Source: Ananas comosus
Lineage: Eukaryota > Streptophyta > Magnoliopsida > Poales > Bromeliaceae
Reading direction: 5' to 3'
Length of the DNA stretch: 64,000 nt
NCBI RefSeq assembly: GCF_001540865.1
Contig: NC_033622.1
Location: 5,077,539-5,141,538 of the forward strand
Every line of letters begins with the position of its first letter. The first letter of the stretch is position 1. A program made the position numbers and the translations under genes. The notes below the pieces were generated by a model, which was not told the DNA's origin, ran no database searches, and was given only the letters and a program-made list of their open reading frames with translations. Shown in pieces: positions 1-11,768 of the stretch.

Positions 1-352
1 CATCAAAATCCAAATCCGTCGGTGCCATTGGGTTCAGGACAATCGAACCATTGAAAACATATTGGATCACTATGAACGGAGTCCGATACGCACCCGAAGC
101 CATCTCCACTGATTGGCCTCTCCGAAAAACCGGAGTTACTATTCACTTTAAGTGATAAGTGAAGGTCGCATAACTTCTCCTCCTAACTCGTTTTCTTCAG
201 AAATTTGACTTTAAGTGATTAGTGAAGGTCGCGTAACTTCTCCTCCTAACTCGTTTTCTTTAAAAATTTGACGAGTGCTTATGTAATTAAATTACATACA
301 AAAATATCGTCGACAGAGAGTTTAGCTATACTGCCAAATCGCAGTCCTCACA
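1..352. mobile_element. 3' part of a family-A long LTR, cut by the window edge
   Basis: The block ends in AGTCCTCACA at 343-352, the same terminus as the LTRs ending at 42622 and 55403. Like them it has an 'ACTATTCACTT(T)AAGTGA' segment about 200 bases before the end. The other end lies outside the window. A 63-bp unit is duplicated in tandem at 147-209 and 210-272. No coding capacity is visible. Confidence 0.7.
147..272. repeat. 63-bp tandem duplication inside LTR
   Basis: Two adjacent copies both start TTTAAGTGAT and end AAATTTGAC, with a few substitutions. The other family-A LTRs here have this segment once, so the duplication looks specific to this copy. Confidence 0.85.
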
Positions 353-559
353 ATCGGATATCAAACTACTAAATTTGTCAACACTGTAAAGCATCGACAC
401 AAAATTTTTAAGAGCTAACAGCTTAAAATTAGCAACAGACACAACAATTAATGCTTTAAAGCGTCACCGATTATGTTCTTGAAGCTTGGGTAAACTTCGA
501 ATTTTTTCTCTTGTTTATTGGAGCATGGATGAGGTTGTTAATGACCCTTTTGTGCACGA

Positions 560-604
560 GTAAATGGCTTAAAAAGCATCGGTAATGACAGTTTTTCTAT
601 AGTG
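560..604 (-). mobile_element. CACTA-like terminus (candidate)
   Basis: Read on the minus strand the segment begins CACTATAGAAAAACTG, the CACTA start plus A-rich continuation typical of CACTA/EnSpm termini. No partner terminus or target duplication was found, so this may be a fragment or chance. Confidence 0.3.
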
Positions 605-1613
605 ATTCTATATTTTACTTATAATAATTGCATATTTAACTTTTATTTCCTTTTTTCCTTTTCCCTTTCGCTAATAGCATCGTCTCTTGTGAATATTTTA
701 TTTGTTCTTTTTTTATTTTTCTCAACTAAATATTAAGTAATCAAACACTCTAATAGGAATAGGGCCAATCAACTTAATCAGAGAATAAACATATTTTTAT
801 TAACCATATTCATTGTGAGAATTTTTGAATTTACAATGTTGAAATTAAAACCCTTAATTAATCAGTTTTGATTTTTTTTATTAGAAAAACAACATAAGCA
901 TACACCATATTTATCCGAAGCAGACAAGGTCGGAGTCGGGCTGCTTCAAATTTAAGACTGTGTTGGGCTTGGCTGGATTTTCCGAACCTACGGCCTATCA
1001 CGGCCGCTGGCCCAGGCACTACCAGCATGTTGAGTCGTGTCCCATGCCGACCTATTATATATTTTTAATTTGAATTTTAAATTTAAATAATAAAATGATT
1101 AAATATTCTCTAATAGTCCTATTTTGGCCCAAAAGTTTTTTTTTGTGGTACGGAGTGGTACGACCCAAGAAGTTGGACCTCGGTACCAAGCCCTAATGAG
1201 TTGGTCCAATTTTTAAAGTAAGACCTTTTTCTTATAATTTTTCAAAATCTTTTTAAAATCTGTGAAAGAGTCTCGACCTATGGGCCGTGGACTCGTGGGT
1301 GCAAACCATGGGTTGTGTCGAGTTTGACTGGCCTGCAAGCCATCCAACCAGTTTAAGATCCTTGTGTCCACGTGCCCTTATTAGGTCCTAACTTTTTGTA
1401 ACTAAAAGCAATATTATTTATGATCACATTAATTTTCGGCGTAATTTAGGCCTTGTATGTCTGGCATTCACCTATTCCAAAGACGGGTCAGTGCCAGCCT
1501 GCCAGCCAGCCAGCCTAATAGGATAAAGAAGGAAATTCTTCTGTTCCTTGTGAGGTCGATTTTTTATGATTGGTGGCTCGGCACGCCCCTGGGCCTAAGC
1601 TGTCTTGGCTTGG
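605..1613. other. AT-rich intergenic sequence, nothing recognised
   Basis: Mixed AT-rich sequence and moderately GC-rich islands, such as 920-1040 and 1260-1340. No long open frame, TIR pair or known motif was recognised. It may be decayed repeat. Confidence 0.5.
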
Positions 1614-2206
1614 TAGGGGTGTAACCGAGCCGAACACGAGCGAGCTGGGGTCGGCTCGTGTTCGACTCGTTTATTTAACGAGCCGAACACGAGCTGGCTC
1701 GTTAAAGTATCAAGCTGAAAAACTCAGCTCGTGTTCAGCTCGTTAATAAACGAGCCGAACACGAGCTGGCTCACGAGCTAGCCAACGAACAATAAATTGA
1801 AAGATTAGAATAATTATATATAAAAATAAATTTATAAATTTTATTCATTAGACTTTGATTTAATAGTTAAACTTTAATAATAAATAAGTCTTTATATAAT
1901 TAAGCTCGCATTTATATTTTTATTTTACTAAATTAAATAATAAAAATATATATTATATTAATTATTTATTTATATATAAAATATAAATTAAAATAATTAT
2001 ATAATTATAAAATATATCTTTATTCGAGCTGTTATCGAGCCAAACACGAGCGAGCTGACCCCAGCTCGTGTTCGGCTCGTTTATTAAACGAGCTGAAAAA
2101 TCTAGCTTGTGTTCAGCTCGTTTACTAAACGAGCTAGCCGATCTCGAGCTCATTTCGAGCCGAACACGAGTTGGCTCGTGAACAACAAGCTGGATTGCCA
2201 CCCCTA
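1614..2206. mobile_element. hAT-like MITE, copy 1
   Basis: The element begins TAGGGGTG and ends CACCCCTA. Both flanks inside carry long arrays of the words CTCGTGTTCGGCTCG and CGAGCCGAACACGAG, which can fold on each other. The centre (1790-2020) is very AT-rich. TAGGGGTG-type termini are typical of the hAT superfamily. No transposase is present. Flanks share only CTTGG, so the target duplication is imperfect. A second copy in inverse orientation lies at 3034-3875. Confidence 0.7.
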
Positions 2207-2264
2207 TGACTTGGCAATGCCTAGTCGCACTAGACTGTGTGTCCATCCAATTTTTTTTTTTTTA

Positions 2265-2773
2265 GGGATAATTACCTATGTATCCCTCGAAACTTCGAAA
2301 ATATTTCATTTACCTTTATTTTTGTTTCTTTCTAATATACCCCTCATATATTTCTCCGTTATTCCAAAATACCCCTACAATTACCACCCGTTAAATTAAC
2401 TTGGGTTAAACATGAGCTAAATATCTAGCGCAGTTAAAAAAAATTTAAATACCATTTTTTTTCTTAACTTAATGGCAAATAAGAAATATTGGTGATGGTA
2501 AAAGGGTATATTTTAAAAGACCAAAAAATAAAATATTTTTTGTGCCCCTAACTTAATTAAGGACAAATAAGAAAAGTCGGTGATGGTAGAAGAGTATATT
2601 TGAAAGGACAAGATAGTAATTTTACAGAGATAATAGAGTTTATTAATAAATTTTAGCTCTAGGAGTGTATTAGAAATATGTTGGAACGTAAAAAAAAGTA
2701 TTTTCAATATTAGCTTTTTAAGAGGGATAAATCAGAAAGTCGGAAACTTTTCAGAAATATATAAGCAATTGCC
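2265..2773. mobile_element. MITE-like element with degenerate terminal inverted repeats (candidate)
   Basis: The left side (2265-2320) and the reverse complement of the right side (2725-2773) resemble each other over about 45 bases (GGATAATTACCTATGTAT against GGCAATTGCTTATATATT). The interior is AT-rich without coding capacity. The target duplication is not clear. Confidence 0.35.
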
Positions 2774-3033
2774 TTTTTTTTAATTATTTAAAGCTTTCAA
2801 ACTTTTTATTTATTTTTTAGTCTTTAATATTAGTTTTATTAAGTGTAGTATAGTTATTTATTCAGTAAAAAAGTTTTCGATAATATAACAACCACAAAAT
2901 TTGAATAGTTTATTTAAGAAAAATATTAAAAATAGAAATGAAAAAAATGCAAAACAACATGTGGAGTGTATGCTAAGTTATTCGGTCCAGCGTGACCAAC
3001 GGATTGTGTAGCTTTATTTGACAAAATTACAAG

Positions 3034-3875
3034 TAGGGGTGGCAATCCAGCTCGCCGTTCGCGAGCCAGCTCGTATTCAGCTCGAAATGAGCTCGAGATC
3101 GAATCGCTCGTTTAGTAAACGAGCCGAGCACAAGCTGAAATTTTCAGCTCGTTTAATAAACGAGCTGAACACGAGCTGGGATGAGCTCGCTCGTGTTCGG
3201 CTCGATAACAGCTTGAATACATATATTTTATATTTATATATATAAATTAATAATTATATAGGTATATGATATAAATTTTTATTATTTGATTTTTAGTCCA
3301 ACCAAAATATAAAGTCCAGCTCAATTATAAAATGAGAGTTGGGCTATAATACTATTGATAGCAAAATACTTTTTTTGCTATCAAGTTTTTAGCTTTTAAA
3401 TCAATTCCTTTCATCATTTCTAACCATTGGATTAAATATTATAACTCAGTGGAGACCACTCGACCCTAGGGGGACCATTCAATCCTAATGGACTAATATC
3501 ATCCTAACCCTACAATTTCTCATACAAAGGTTAAAAACTTGATAGTAAAAAGAACCTTTTGCTATAAGTAGTATTCCAGCCTAGCTCTATAAAATGATTT
3601 ATTTATATGTAAAATTTTAATCATTAGATCAAAGTATAACAGGTAAGATCTTATAAATTTATTTCTTATATATATTCTTTCTAATCCTTTTAAATTCTTA
3701 TTTATAAGCCAGCTCGTATTCGGCTTGTGTTCGACTCATTAGTAAACGAGCTGAATACGAGCCAAATTTTTTGGCTTGATACTTTAACGAGCCAGCTCGT
3801 GTTCGGTTTATTTATGAAACGAGTCGAACACGAGCCAACCCCAGCTCGCTCGTGTTCGGCTCGTTGACACCCCTA
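3034..3875. mobile_element. hAT-like MITE, copy 2 (inverse orientation)
   Basis: Begins TAGGGGTGGCAATCCAGCTC and ends CACCCCTA. The terminal GCTCG/CGAGC-rich blocks match copy 1 read from the other end. The AT-rich middle is longer than in copy 1. The word AATTACAA lies just outside both ends (1 nt left, 5 nt right) and may be the remains of the 8-bp duplication expected for hAT. Non-autonomous. Confidence 0.7.
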
Positions 3876-4499
3876 TACTTAATTACAACCTAGAAAGAAA
3901 TGATTGGATTCTATTCAATTAAACAAAGGTGGGTTCGTAAAAGGATCAACTATACAAAACTTTTTGCTAACAAAATGAAAATAATGAAAATATAACTAGA
4001 AGGTAGCAAAAAATAATTTCTTATTTAATTTGTATATAGTTTTTTGTTTGATCTTCAGCCAATGCATTTGCTAAAGAAGTTAAAAGATATGAAATATTAT
4101 CATAAAAATATTTAAAGGAAAAGAATGTCTAGTACATAGTACAACAGAATTAGATTATAGGGACACATTTTTGGAACACTTTTATATAAGTGTCCCATTT
4201 ATACCCAAACTTTTTAAAATTTTAAATTTATTAAGGTCTAAATATAAAACCCATTTCAATCAAAAAAAAAAAGTTCCTCTACTCAACCAACCACACCCAA
4301 CTCACTCGGCCCGATTACAAATGAAAAAGGAAGAAAGAAAAAGAAAAATTGATCACCATCTCCCATTCTCTTCCTCCGCCGCCGCAGCCGACGAGGTAGG
4401 GTTCCGGGGGCTGGAGTTCGGCCGCGAGGATATCGTAAGGACCGTAGAGGGCTACGATCGCCACGTATCCCTCGCCATAGATCGCTGGAAGAGTGGGTG
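3876..4499. other. AT-rich intergenic sequence, nothing recognised
   Basis: No protein homology or paired repeat was recognised. Around 4270-4490 the sequence becomes GC-richer and resembles the leader-like blocks of the long LTRs elsewhere, but I could not define element ends. Confidence 0.4.
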
Positions 4500-4640
4500 C
4501 CAAATATCAAGGTGGCCCTACTTATAGCGACCCCACATATAGCAACATTTTCAAAAAGTGTCAATAATTTAGCCAGCAGCATTTTTTTTGACCTGTACCG
4601 ATATTTAAAAGTATCACTATACATCGTTTTTGTTGTAGTG
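4500..4640 (-). mobile_element. CACTA-like terminus (candidate)
   Basis: Read on the minus strand from 4640 it begins CACTACAACAAAAACG, which closely matches the CACTACAA(G/C)AAAA terminus of plant CACTA elements. It is followed by subterminal words such as GTGATACTTTTAAATATCGG. The opposite terminus was not identified, so it may be a truncated non-autonomous copy. Confidence 0.45.
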
Positions 4641-5130
4641 ACCTTAGTGAGCTCATTTTTAACTCTCAAAGCAATTTGTGCAATGACAACTCATATCATT
4701 AGAGGAACTAACATAGTCAGTTTAAAAAAGACATACAATTTTCGAGTAAAGATAGTGCTTTCAAGTAAAGAATACGCTTGCTTAAGTGCTTAACATGAGT
4801 GATTTTTAGTTGAACATTATGAATCCAAGAAATAGCGTCAGGTTAAAAACTTTTTCCTAGAGTTCTCTATGCAATACAATCTGATTTGCACCACCTAAAT
4901 ATTTTTTTCTAAGTGGTTTATCCATCTACATGATGCGCAGTTTGAAATATACTCTTACTAATTAGTTGCATTTTGAAATTAGTATAAAAATTAGTTTATA
5001 ATCCACAGAAGAATTTACTAAAAGAAAGCTTATGAGAGAGTTAATACTCAAACTATAGTAAAGTTTTTGATAAGTAGTCTAATTTATTTTGATCTATTTA
5101 GGTCTAAAAATTGCATTGTGCTAATATGTA
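4641..5130. other. AT-rich sequence upstream of the nested LTR, nothing recognised
   Basis: No exon or repeat recognised. If the LTR starting at 5131 interrupted the O-fucosyltransferase gene, missing upstream exons should lie on this side, but none was recognised. Confidence 0.4.
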
Positions 5131-6392
5131 TGTCACGCCCCGAGATCTCTTTTGGTTTTAAAATCGATGCGGAAGTGCCTAAATTTACTTTTTATTTTTT
5201 ATTTTTTTGAAAACCTTGATCCCAGAGGATGTCAGATCCGCCACAAAATACAGAAATTCACTGTTCACAAGGACAGAGTCTCCCCTATATTTACACGGCG
5301 TCCCACAAGTACAAGATACAATCACAATATATAACCATACACATACAATCACCACATCACATATACCATTTTACATTCATTCAATCACCAGCTTATCATA
5401 TTTTCATCATAAATCCATGTCTATTAGTTTAAAACATTTTCCATTCAAAACTTATTTTACTAAGAATCGTGAAAATCGAAAAATTCTTTTTAAAACCGTT
5501 TCCCTCACGAAAACATTTTTCTTTTAAAAATACGCTACTACGAGGGATAGAAAACCGTTTTCATTTCATAAGAAATTCATAAGACTTTCACAAAACCAAA
5601 TTTGTTCAAATAAACGAAAACCAACTGAACCATAATATCTAAGTCACTTAATTTGAGAATGTAGAGTTAGGAATTTAAACCAAATCCACCGAGTCGGGAG
5701 CTCTAAACTGATCGCTAGATATGTGCCTCACGCACCGTTCTGACTCGGACCGGCAACGTCACCTGAAAGGGGGTGGGGGGTGAGAACATTTACACATGTC
5801 TCCCCTTCCAATTGGTACCGCAAGCTGACGAGGGCGAGGAGTACTCGCCAGTCAAGAAGGATACTTAAAAGAGTAAACAACAATAATACAGTAGCAATAA
5901 TACCGAAAGGAAAGGAAACAGTAATAGAATATATAACTACCGCTACTGTAAAGTAGAACAGAATGCATATATGGATATCATACTACAGGAGCAATGATGC
6001 AAGGGTAAACAATAGTATAGAGGAATATAATTAGTCGCTACTGTAATACAGAACGAAGTGCAAGCATGCATCAACCGGACGATCAGTCCCAAATATACCA
6101 AATCAAGAAACCTGTCATGTCGGTCCGTGGACCTCAGGCCTGTGCCACTGCTAGTCTACCTATATATATATCCCAAACTAGGCCGCTGGGCCCACAGGCT
6201 ACATGTAACCCAGACTAGGCCGCTGGGCTCACGGGTCGGATGTACGACCACTTTTTCGAAAAAGAACACTCCCTTGCGGTGGCCAAACCGTTGGTGTACG
6301 TGAAATGCGAACGAGTAAGTGGCGATCGATGCCGATATACTCAATAGCCAACCGTCGGCAACTAGCCGACAATCACCGCCCCTCGGGGGCAC

Positions 6393-6480
6393 ACCGACCA
6401 ATAGGTCATCAAACCGTAAGGAACACAAGTACCGACCAATAGGTCATCAAACCGTAAGGAACACAAGTACCGACCACTCA
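6393..6480. repeat. 38-bp tandem repeat in family-A LTR
   Basis: Two exact 38-bp units start ACCGACCAATAGGTCATC at 6393 and 6431, and a partial third starts at 6469. A tandem array with the same unit length but a different sequence lies in the family-A LTR at 48974. Confidence 0.9.
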
Positions 6481-6641
6481 GGTCAACTAGGATGGAACAA
6501 CTCAACATCCTTCCGAAGGTATGCAAGTACCGACCACTTAATGTCAACTAACATATGTGCACAAGAATCGACTAACAGGTCACAAGAATGTCGCGTCATG
6601 CATCGGTATAATTCAGAACTAGCCGTCATCCACTAGCCAAC

Positions 6642-9099
6642 TGTCGCACCCCGGGACCCAGCGAAAGCCCGCCCGGCACGTGTCCAGACCCGCCATACGT
6701 CTAAAACATATAAGGCGTCTACAATAAAACGATAAATAACGCAATAGTAGAAAGGCATCTAGAAGTATCAGAGCAAAATACAACTAGATTCTACAATAAA
6801 GGAATAAACAAAGGGTGAAAATCCACTAAGATAGAACCATAAAGTAGTACAACTGAAATTCAAATACAAGTGCTAAGAGTAATACAATTGTGGTCTCTAT
6901 ACATAGGAACAAAACTCTCCCTCACCCAAAACACAAAAGAGAGTAAACTACCTAAGAGCAAAAACAAGCTCCGCTATCTAGCTATGCGACCCCTTTGCCG
7001 TAATCCCATGCCTCCACCGGTGCTGAAGGTTCTGAAATAAAAACCATAAAACAGAGGGCGTGAGAACTATTAAATAATAGTTCCGAGTGGGCAATTACTG
7101 ACTTCAGTAAAAAGCGCCACTAGGCCCGAAAACTAAGCAGGTAAGTGCGAATAAATAAGCAATATGAATGACAAGTATTTAAATATGAATACTTACTAAA
7201 CCATGATATCTCTACTTAGTATGAATTTGCATAAGTATGATGCTTTTCTAACCTATATAAGTATGAATATACAACCAACATGATATCCACAATGTTATCA
7301 GTAAGATATCATTGTTTACTATTCTAGTCAATGTCCACTTGGTATGTTATGTCACTAGAATCCCAATCCTGTAGGATCTACCCGTAGGTAGTCCGGCCTG
7401 CGCCATGCCTAATGGCCTCGTGGTAGTCAACATCCCCACTCCAGGAATGAGCCTCCCCTACGGCATCCCATTACGGCGCCTAATCCCGCACGGGCGAGCA
7501 TGTGTCGCGATGGCTATCTCCGGAGTGCCGGATTATGGGAGCAACCCTCACAAGCATGTGCGAATGAGCATAATGGCAAGCAAACGTAAAAGTCTGTTCA
7601 AGTCTCAAGTCATCATGTCTAAAACATGGAATATAGTAAATATCTCAATAGCCTATCACTATGTCATCATCTCTAAAATATGGAATATAGTCGATGTCCA
7701 AATGGCCTATCACTATGTCTCTATGTTGCAGTTTCACAGTTTACTAAGTCGGGTGCCCCTTTATGGCACTTTTGTCCACTAAGTCCAAGCATGAGTTTAG
7801 TGTTCAGGAATACATAATTAGAGTCATTTTCATCATATGAGACATGTTTCCAATCCACAAGAAAGAATACTACTCATATGCATGTATAATCGACATAAGA
7901 CTCTACTATATAGAGTTGAATTTTCATGATACATAACACATGCATTTTAAGTATTCTAAAATTCATAAAAATCCTATCTAGCATGAATATGCATGCATTT
8001 CGATGAAACGACGAGTACGAATCACATAGGAGACATTTCTCCCCTATTCCATGAAGTCAAACCCACCGTGACTCTCGCAACCCTTCGTTCGAGCCGACGA
8101 AGGTGCCCACTACTCTCCTAACATCCTAAAGGTATAGAAAAGAGAGATACACGAACATTACGAACAACCCAAAGCTCAAACATTAAGAAACTCAAGCAAA
8201 GGTGAAAAGCTCACCGAATGCGAAGGAAACTCTCACGATCTCCAAATAGGAGTTAGAGTCTTTCCAAACCAACCTAAACAAAGGTTCTAAACCAATCAAT
8301 TTGGTTCCAAAAATCTCAAATTCAAAATTCCCAAAATAAACCCTAATTTCCAATTCTAGGGTTTTATCTAGTAGAATCTACTAAAATATGAATCAAAGAG
8401 TAGATTAGGCTTACTAACCTCACTAGAAGCTTCAAATCACCCAAGAACCCGGCTAGAGTTGAAGATCTTCCCTCCACAAAGTTCCAATCACGAGCTCAAG
8501 GCTTCTCCCATGGTAGAAACCAACAAGAAGCAAGAAAAGCAAAAAGAAGGAGATCAAAACTAGCTAAAAACCATCACAAATGGAGAAGAAATCAAGGGAA
8601 AGAGGTCTCACCTTGCTCTCCACGTTCTAGGGCTCAAAAGGGCACTCTAAGGGAGCTGGGGTGCTATATATAGAGTTGCAATAATTGCAAATACAACCCC
8701 CAACAAAAGCAACCTTTTCTGCAAAGTGTGCCGGTACAAACCCAATGTACACGCGAACCCGAGGCTCGGGTTGGCAGAAAAACTCATTTGTACCTGTACA
8801 ACCATCAAGGTGTCACCGGTACACTTTCTGTACCGGTACAACCATCAAGGTGTCACCGGTACACTTTCTGTACCGGTACAACCATCAAGGTGTACCGGTA
8901 CGCAGCCCAGCAAAATGCAACCCAAGAGCAGCCTAAGTCCATCACTTTGGTGACCTTAGCGCTACTTTAAATACTACAATTCTCGGAATACGAGCTATAG
9001 GTCGGAACACTGTCAACGACCCTCTAGAATATCTGAAAAAACTCGGAACACTAATCAAACACTCGAACCTCGCAATTTACAAAGGTCCAGTGTGTTACA
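6642..9099. mobile_element. Solo LTR, family B, nested in family-A LTR
   Basis: Starts TGTCGCACCCCGGG and ends GTGTGTTACA, giving TG...CA termini over 2458 bp. It is bounded by an exact 5-bp duplication, CCAAC at 6637-6641 and 9100-9104. The family-A sequence resumes on the far side. No primer-binding site, polypurine tract, gag or pol is present, so it is a solo LTR. A homologous LTR in the opposite orientation begins at 62014. On the minus strand a TATATATAG stretch at about 8668 suggests promoter direction. The block 7405-7590 is conserved in both copies. Confidence 0.88.
8789..8903. repeat. 40-bp minisatellite rich in ACCGGTAC
   Basis: Roughly three 40-bp units contain TGTACCGGTACAACCATCAA and the palindrome TACCGGTA. 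They lie near the presumed promoter of the family-B LTR. The corresponding part of the inverse LTR (62190-62420) is also rich in GGTACCGGTAC words but is not a clean array. Confidence 0.9.
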
Positions 9100-11768
9100 C
9101 CAACAATTCTACCCCTCAGGATATACCGACCTCATAGGTCATCAAACGACAAGAGTCACAGAACTGACCAAATAGGTCACCACAGATAGTCCACTCTACT
9201 TCTAAATCATGATGATAAATACGAAAAGTAACCAAGTAGAGCAATAAGTAAGAAGTCAAATGGTGCTAGGCTCATAACATGATATGTAAGGTAATAAAGA
9301 GAGGGTGGAGAGAATGTCACCGAGCGTACACCACTATACCGACTTCGGATCAAAGTATCACCTATACGAATGTAACACCTGTCTCCCGACTGTGGAAGAA
9401 CATCAACCGGATCTACGGAGGGTCCACCAGGTTAGAATCCAACCCACATATATGAAATACTAAATTCACGATCCCACAATTAAACCTACGGGAATCGGTT
9501 TTCCGAAACTAATTACCGTAATACGCCGGTAGTTCGAAAATCACACCGGGACTCTGCCGGGACCAACGAAGTGTCCCGGGACTACCGACTCGTGCCACGA
9601 GTCACCCGCTGCCACACCACACCATAATAAAGGTGTGCTGGCAGCAAACACGTAAACTCATATCTAAACGATTATCATCGAATAACCGTTCAGATCCGGG
9701 TTTTCGGAAGTCTCAATTTCGATACCGGAATCCACCGTCGCTCACCCGTAGTCTCCGAACCCTCGAAAGGACACAAGTGGCCAGCCAATAAGGCTCAGCG
9801 ACAAAGAAAATTACAGCGAGGCACCGTTGGAAGAAATCCGAACCGAAATCGCATTCCGTTGGCGAATTTTGCCCAAAGACACACCGGAAATCGATATTCG
9901 ATTTTCGTAAAGGCCTCGAACCTTGGACAACCAGTCCAGAGGTCATCTGCTGCTTGCACACACTGCCCACAGTAGCCACGAAGCATACAATTGCATATAA
10001 GTCCCTATGATCACATAAAATCATATTATTTTATGTGATTTTCGGGGTTTTACGGCCCGACAGCACAAACCAAAGACTTTCAAGGCTGGCCGAGACACAC
10101 GCTGATAGGTCTCTACGTGCCGGAGGCCGTGCTCATGATTCAAAGCATGGCCGTCCACTGTGGAGAGCGCGGGCTTGACGCCAAAATCTGCGAACTGCTC
10201 GTGCTGAACCTAAACCACGTCTAACACGCAAACCGGGCTCCCGTTGACCCCAAAGGAGATGAGCACGATGATCGGCACAGGTCAAGGATCATCGTACTCA
10301 CTTCTGGGAGAGTTGAGGTGCCCTCGGATCGCCAGAACAGCAACCCAAACCCGAGACAGTGCACGAAACATCTATAATGTGGCTTACTGGACAAGGTGGA
10401 GCTAGGGCACGGCCGGCGGCGGCCCGGCGGAGAGCGCACCGACGGCAGGAAGGTTCGGGCGATGGAAGGAGGCCGGGGCGCGCATCGGTCGGTGACAGGA
10501 GTGGCGGCAGCAGCGGGCATTGATACCCTAGCCGCAAGCACAAATTGGGAGGCTTCGGCTAGTTCCGGCCAGCAGGGGCTCCGGCGGCGGAGGCACCGGC
10601 GGCTGCCGAATGTGGCCGACCGAGGGGAGGCGGCACGCGGGTCGGCAGGCAACAGAAGGCAGCAGCGGCGGCGCTGGAGGAACCAGAGCCTGCGTGTGCT
10701 CAGCTCGGGTTCAGCTGGTCACAGTGGCCACCGCAGCAGCCGGGGAGCTGCGGGGCAACGGCAACGGGTAGCCAGAGGCCGGAGGGAGGTGGCGCGACCT
10801 AACCCAGGTGGCGGCAGCGCGAGGGGAAGGATTTGCTTCACCCTCGTCACGAGCTGGCCCAGGTCGGTCGCAACTGCCACGGGAGGCAGTGGTGGCGCAC
10901 AGGGGCAGCGGCGACCAGCGAGGGGCGTCGTAGGAGGTCGGGGAAGGGTGGCGCAGCTAGCACAAGGCGGCGGCGGTGCGCGGGCCAGCAGTTGCGCTCG
11001 TCTCGGCTCGAGTTTGGCCAGCCTGCCTGTAGGCTGCCAGGGCGGCAGTGGCTGCGCACGGGGATGGCGGCGACCGGCAGGGAAAGGTTTCCGGAGGTCA
11101 GGCACGGCCAAGGGAGGAGCCCGAGGGTGAGGGGTCCTCTCTAGGCTCCTGCTCAGACAAAGGTGGTGGAAGGTGGAGGAGATTGAGAAGAGGGAGAAAC
11201 GGCCAACTCCGGTGGCCAGCGGCATGCGCAGGCGGCCGGGGCGCGCATGGCTAGGACAGGGGAAGGTGCAATGGTGGCTGGGGCGTCAGCTGAGGGAGCT
11301 AAGCTACTAGGGTTAGGGTTTCATGCATGAAACCCTAATGCGTATATAACACAAAGTGTAATTTTGCAGGGAGTCCCCCAAAGATGAATATTTTCAGCCA
11401 AGTCCCTCACAGCGTCAGTAAATCGCGCGGATATAGCTCCACGCCAGATTTCACGCAAAACGGTACATAAAATATAGGGTGTTTTGCGAATTTTCCGTTT
11501 TGCCAAAAATCGACCCCTTTGCGAACATCTTGAATTTTCGAGAGATTCATCCGTCGGATTTGCGAAAGGACTACGCCAGCGCATTCAGCACGACCAGGGC
11601 ATCGAATTCACGATTTTGTTTCGCCCGATATAGTCGCCGATTTGCGACGAAACCCATCCACTCTCCAAATTTTCAAAAACCACATCTATATATAAGTGTA
11701 AAACCAATAAACCTCACAATGTCAGGTACTATTTTACATGACATCTAAATCTTATTACTTTTCTTCAG

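Larger units (their letters stand above)
5131..11718. mobile_element. Family-A long LTR (probably solo), interrupted by a nested family-B LTR
   Basis: Starts TGTCACGCCCCGAGA at 5131 and ends ...ACCTCACA at 11718. Five-base flanks are ATGTA and ATGTC, a near match. Without the nested element (6642-9104) the body is about 4.1 kb, like the family-A copy at 38367. The block 10390-11300 is GC-rich. On the minus strand near 11350 there is a TATA-like stretch followed by leader-like sequence, suggesting transcription toward the TGTCAC end. No gag or pol lies beside it. The last 46 bases before the O-fucosyltransferase exon at 11769 are outside the element. Confidence 0.7.

Noticed and set aside
1962..3245. 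Two similar short proteins on opposite strands (94 and 75 residues)
   Set aside because: Both are translations of the CGAGC-rich ends of the two MITE copies; the similarity is repeat identity, not coding conservation.
10396..11225. Long overlapping open frames on both strands (up to 244 residues)
   Set aside because: They lie in the GC-rich block of a family-A LTR. Equivalent blocks at 35400, 41500 and 51000 encode unrelated translations, so the frames reflect base composition.
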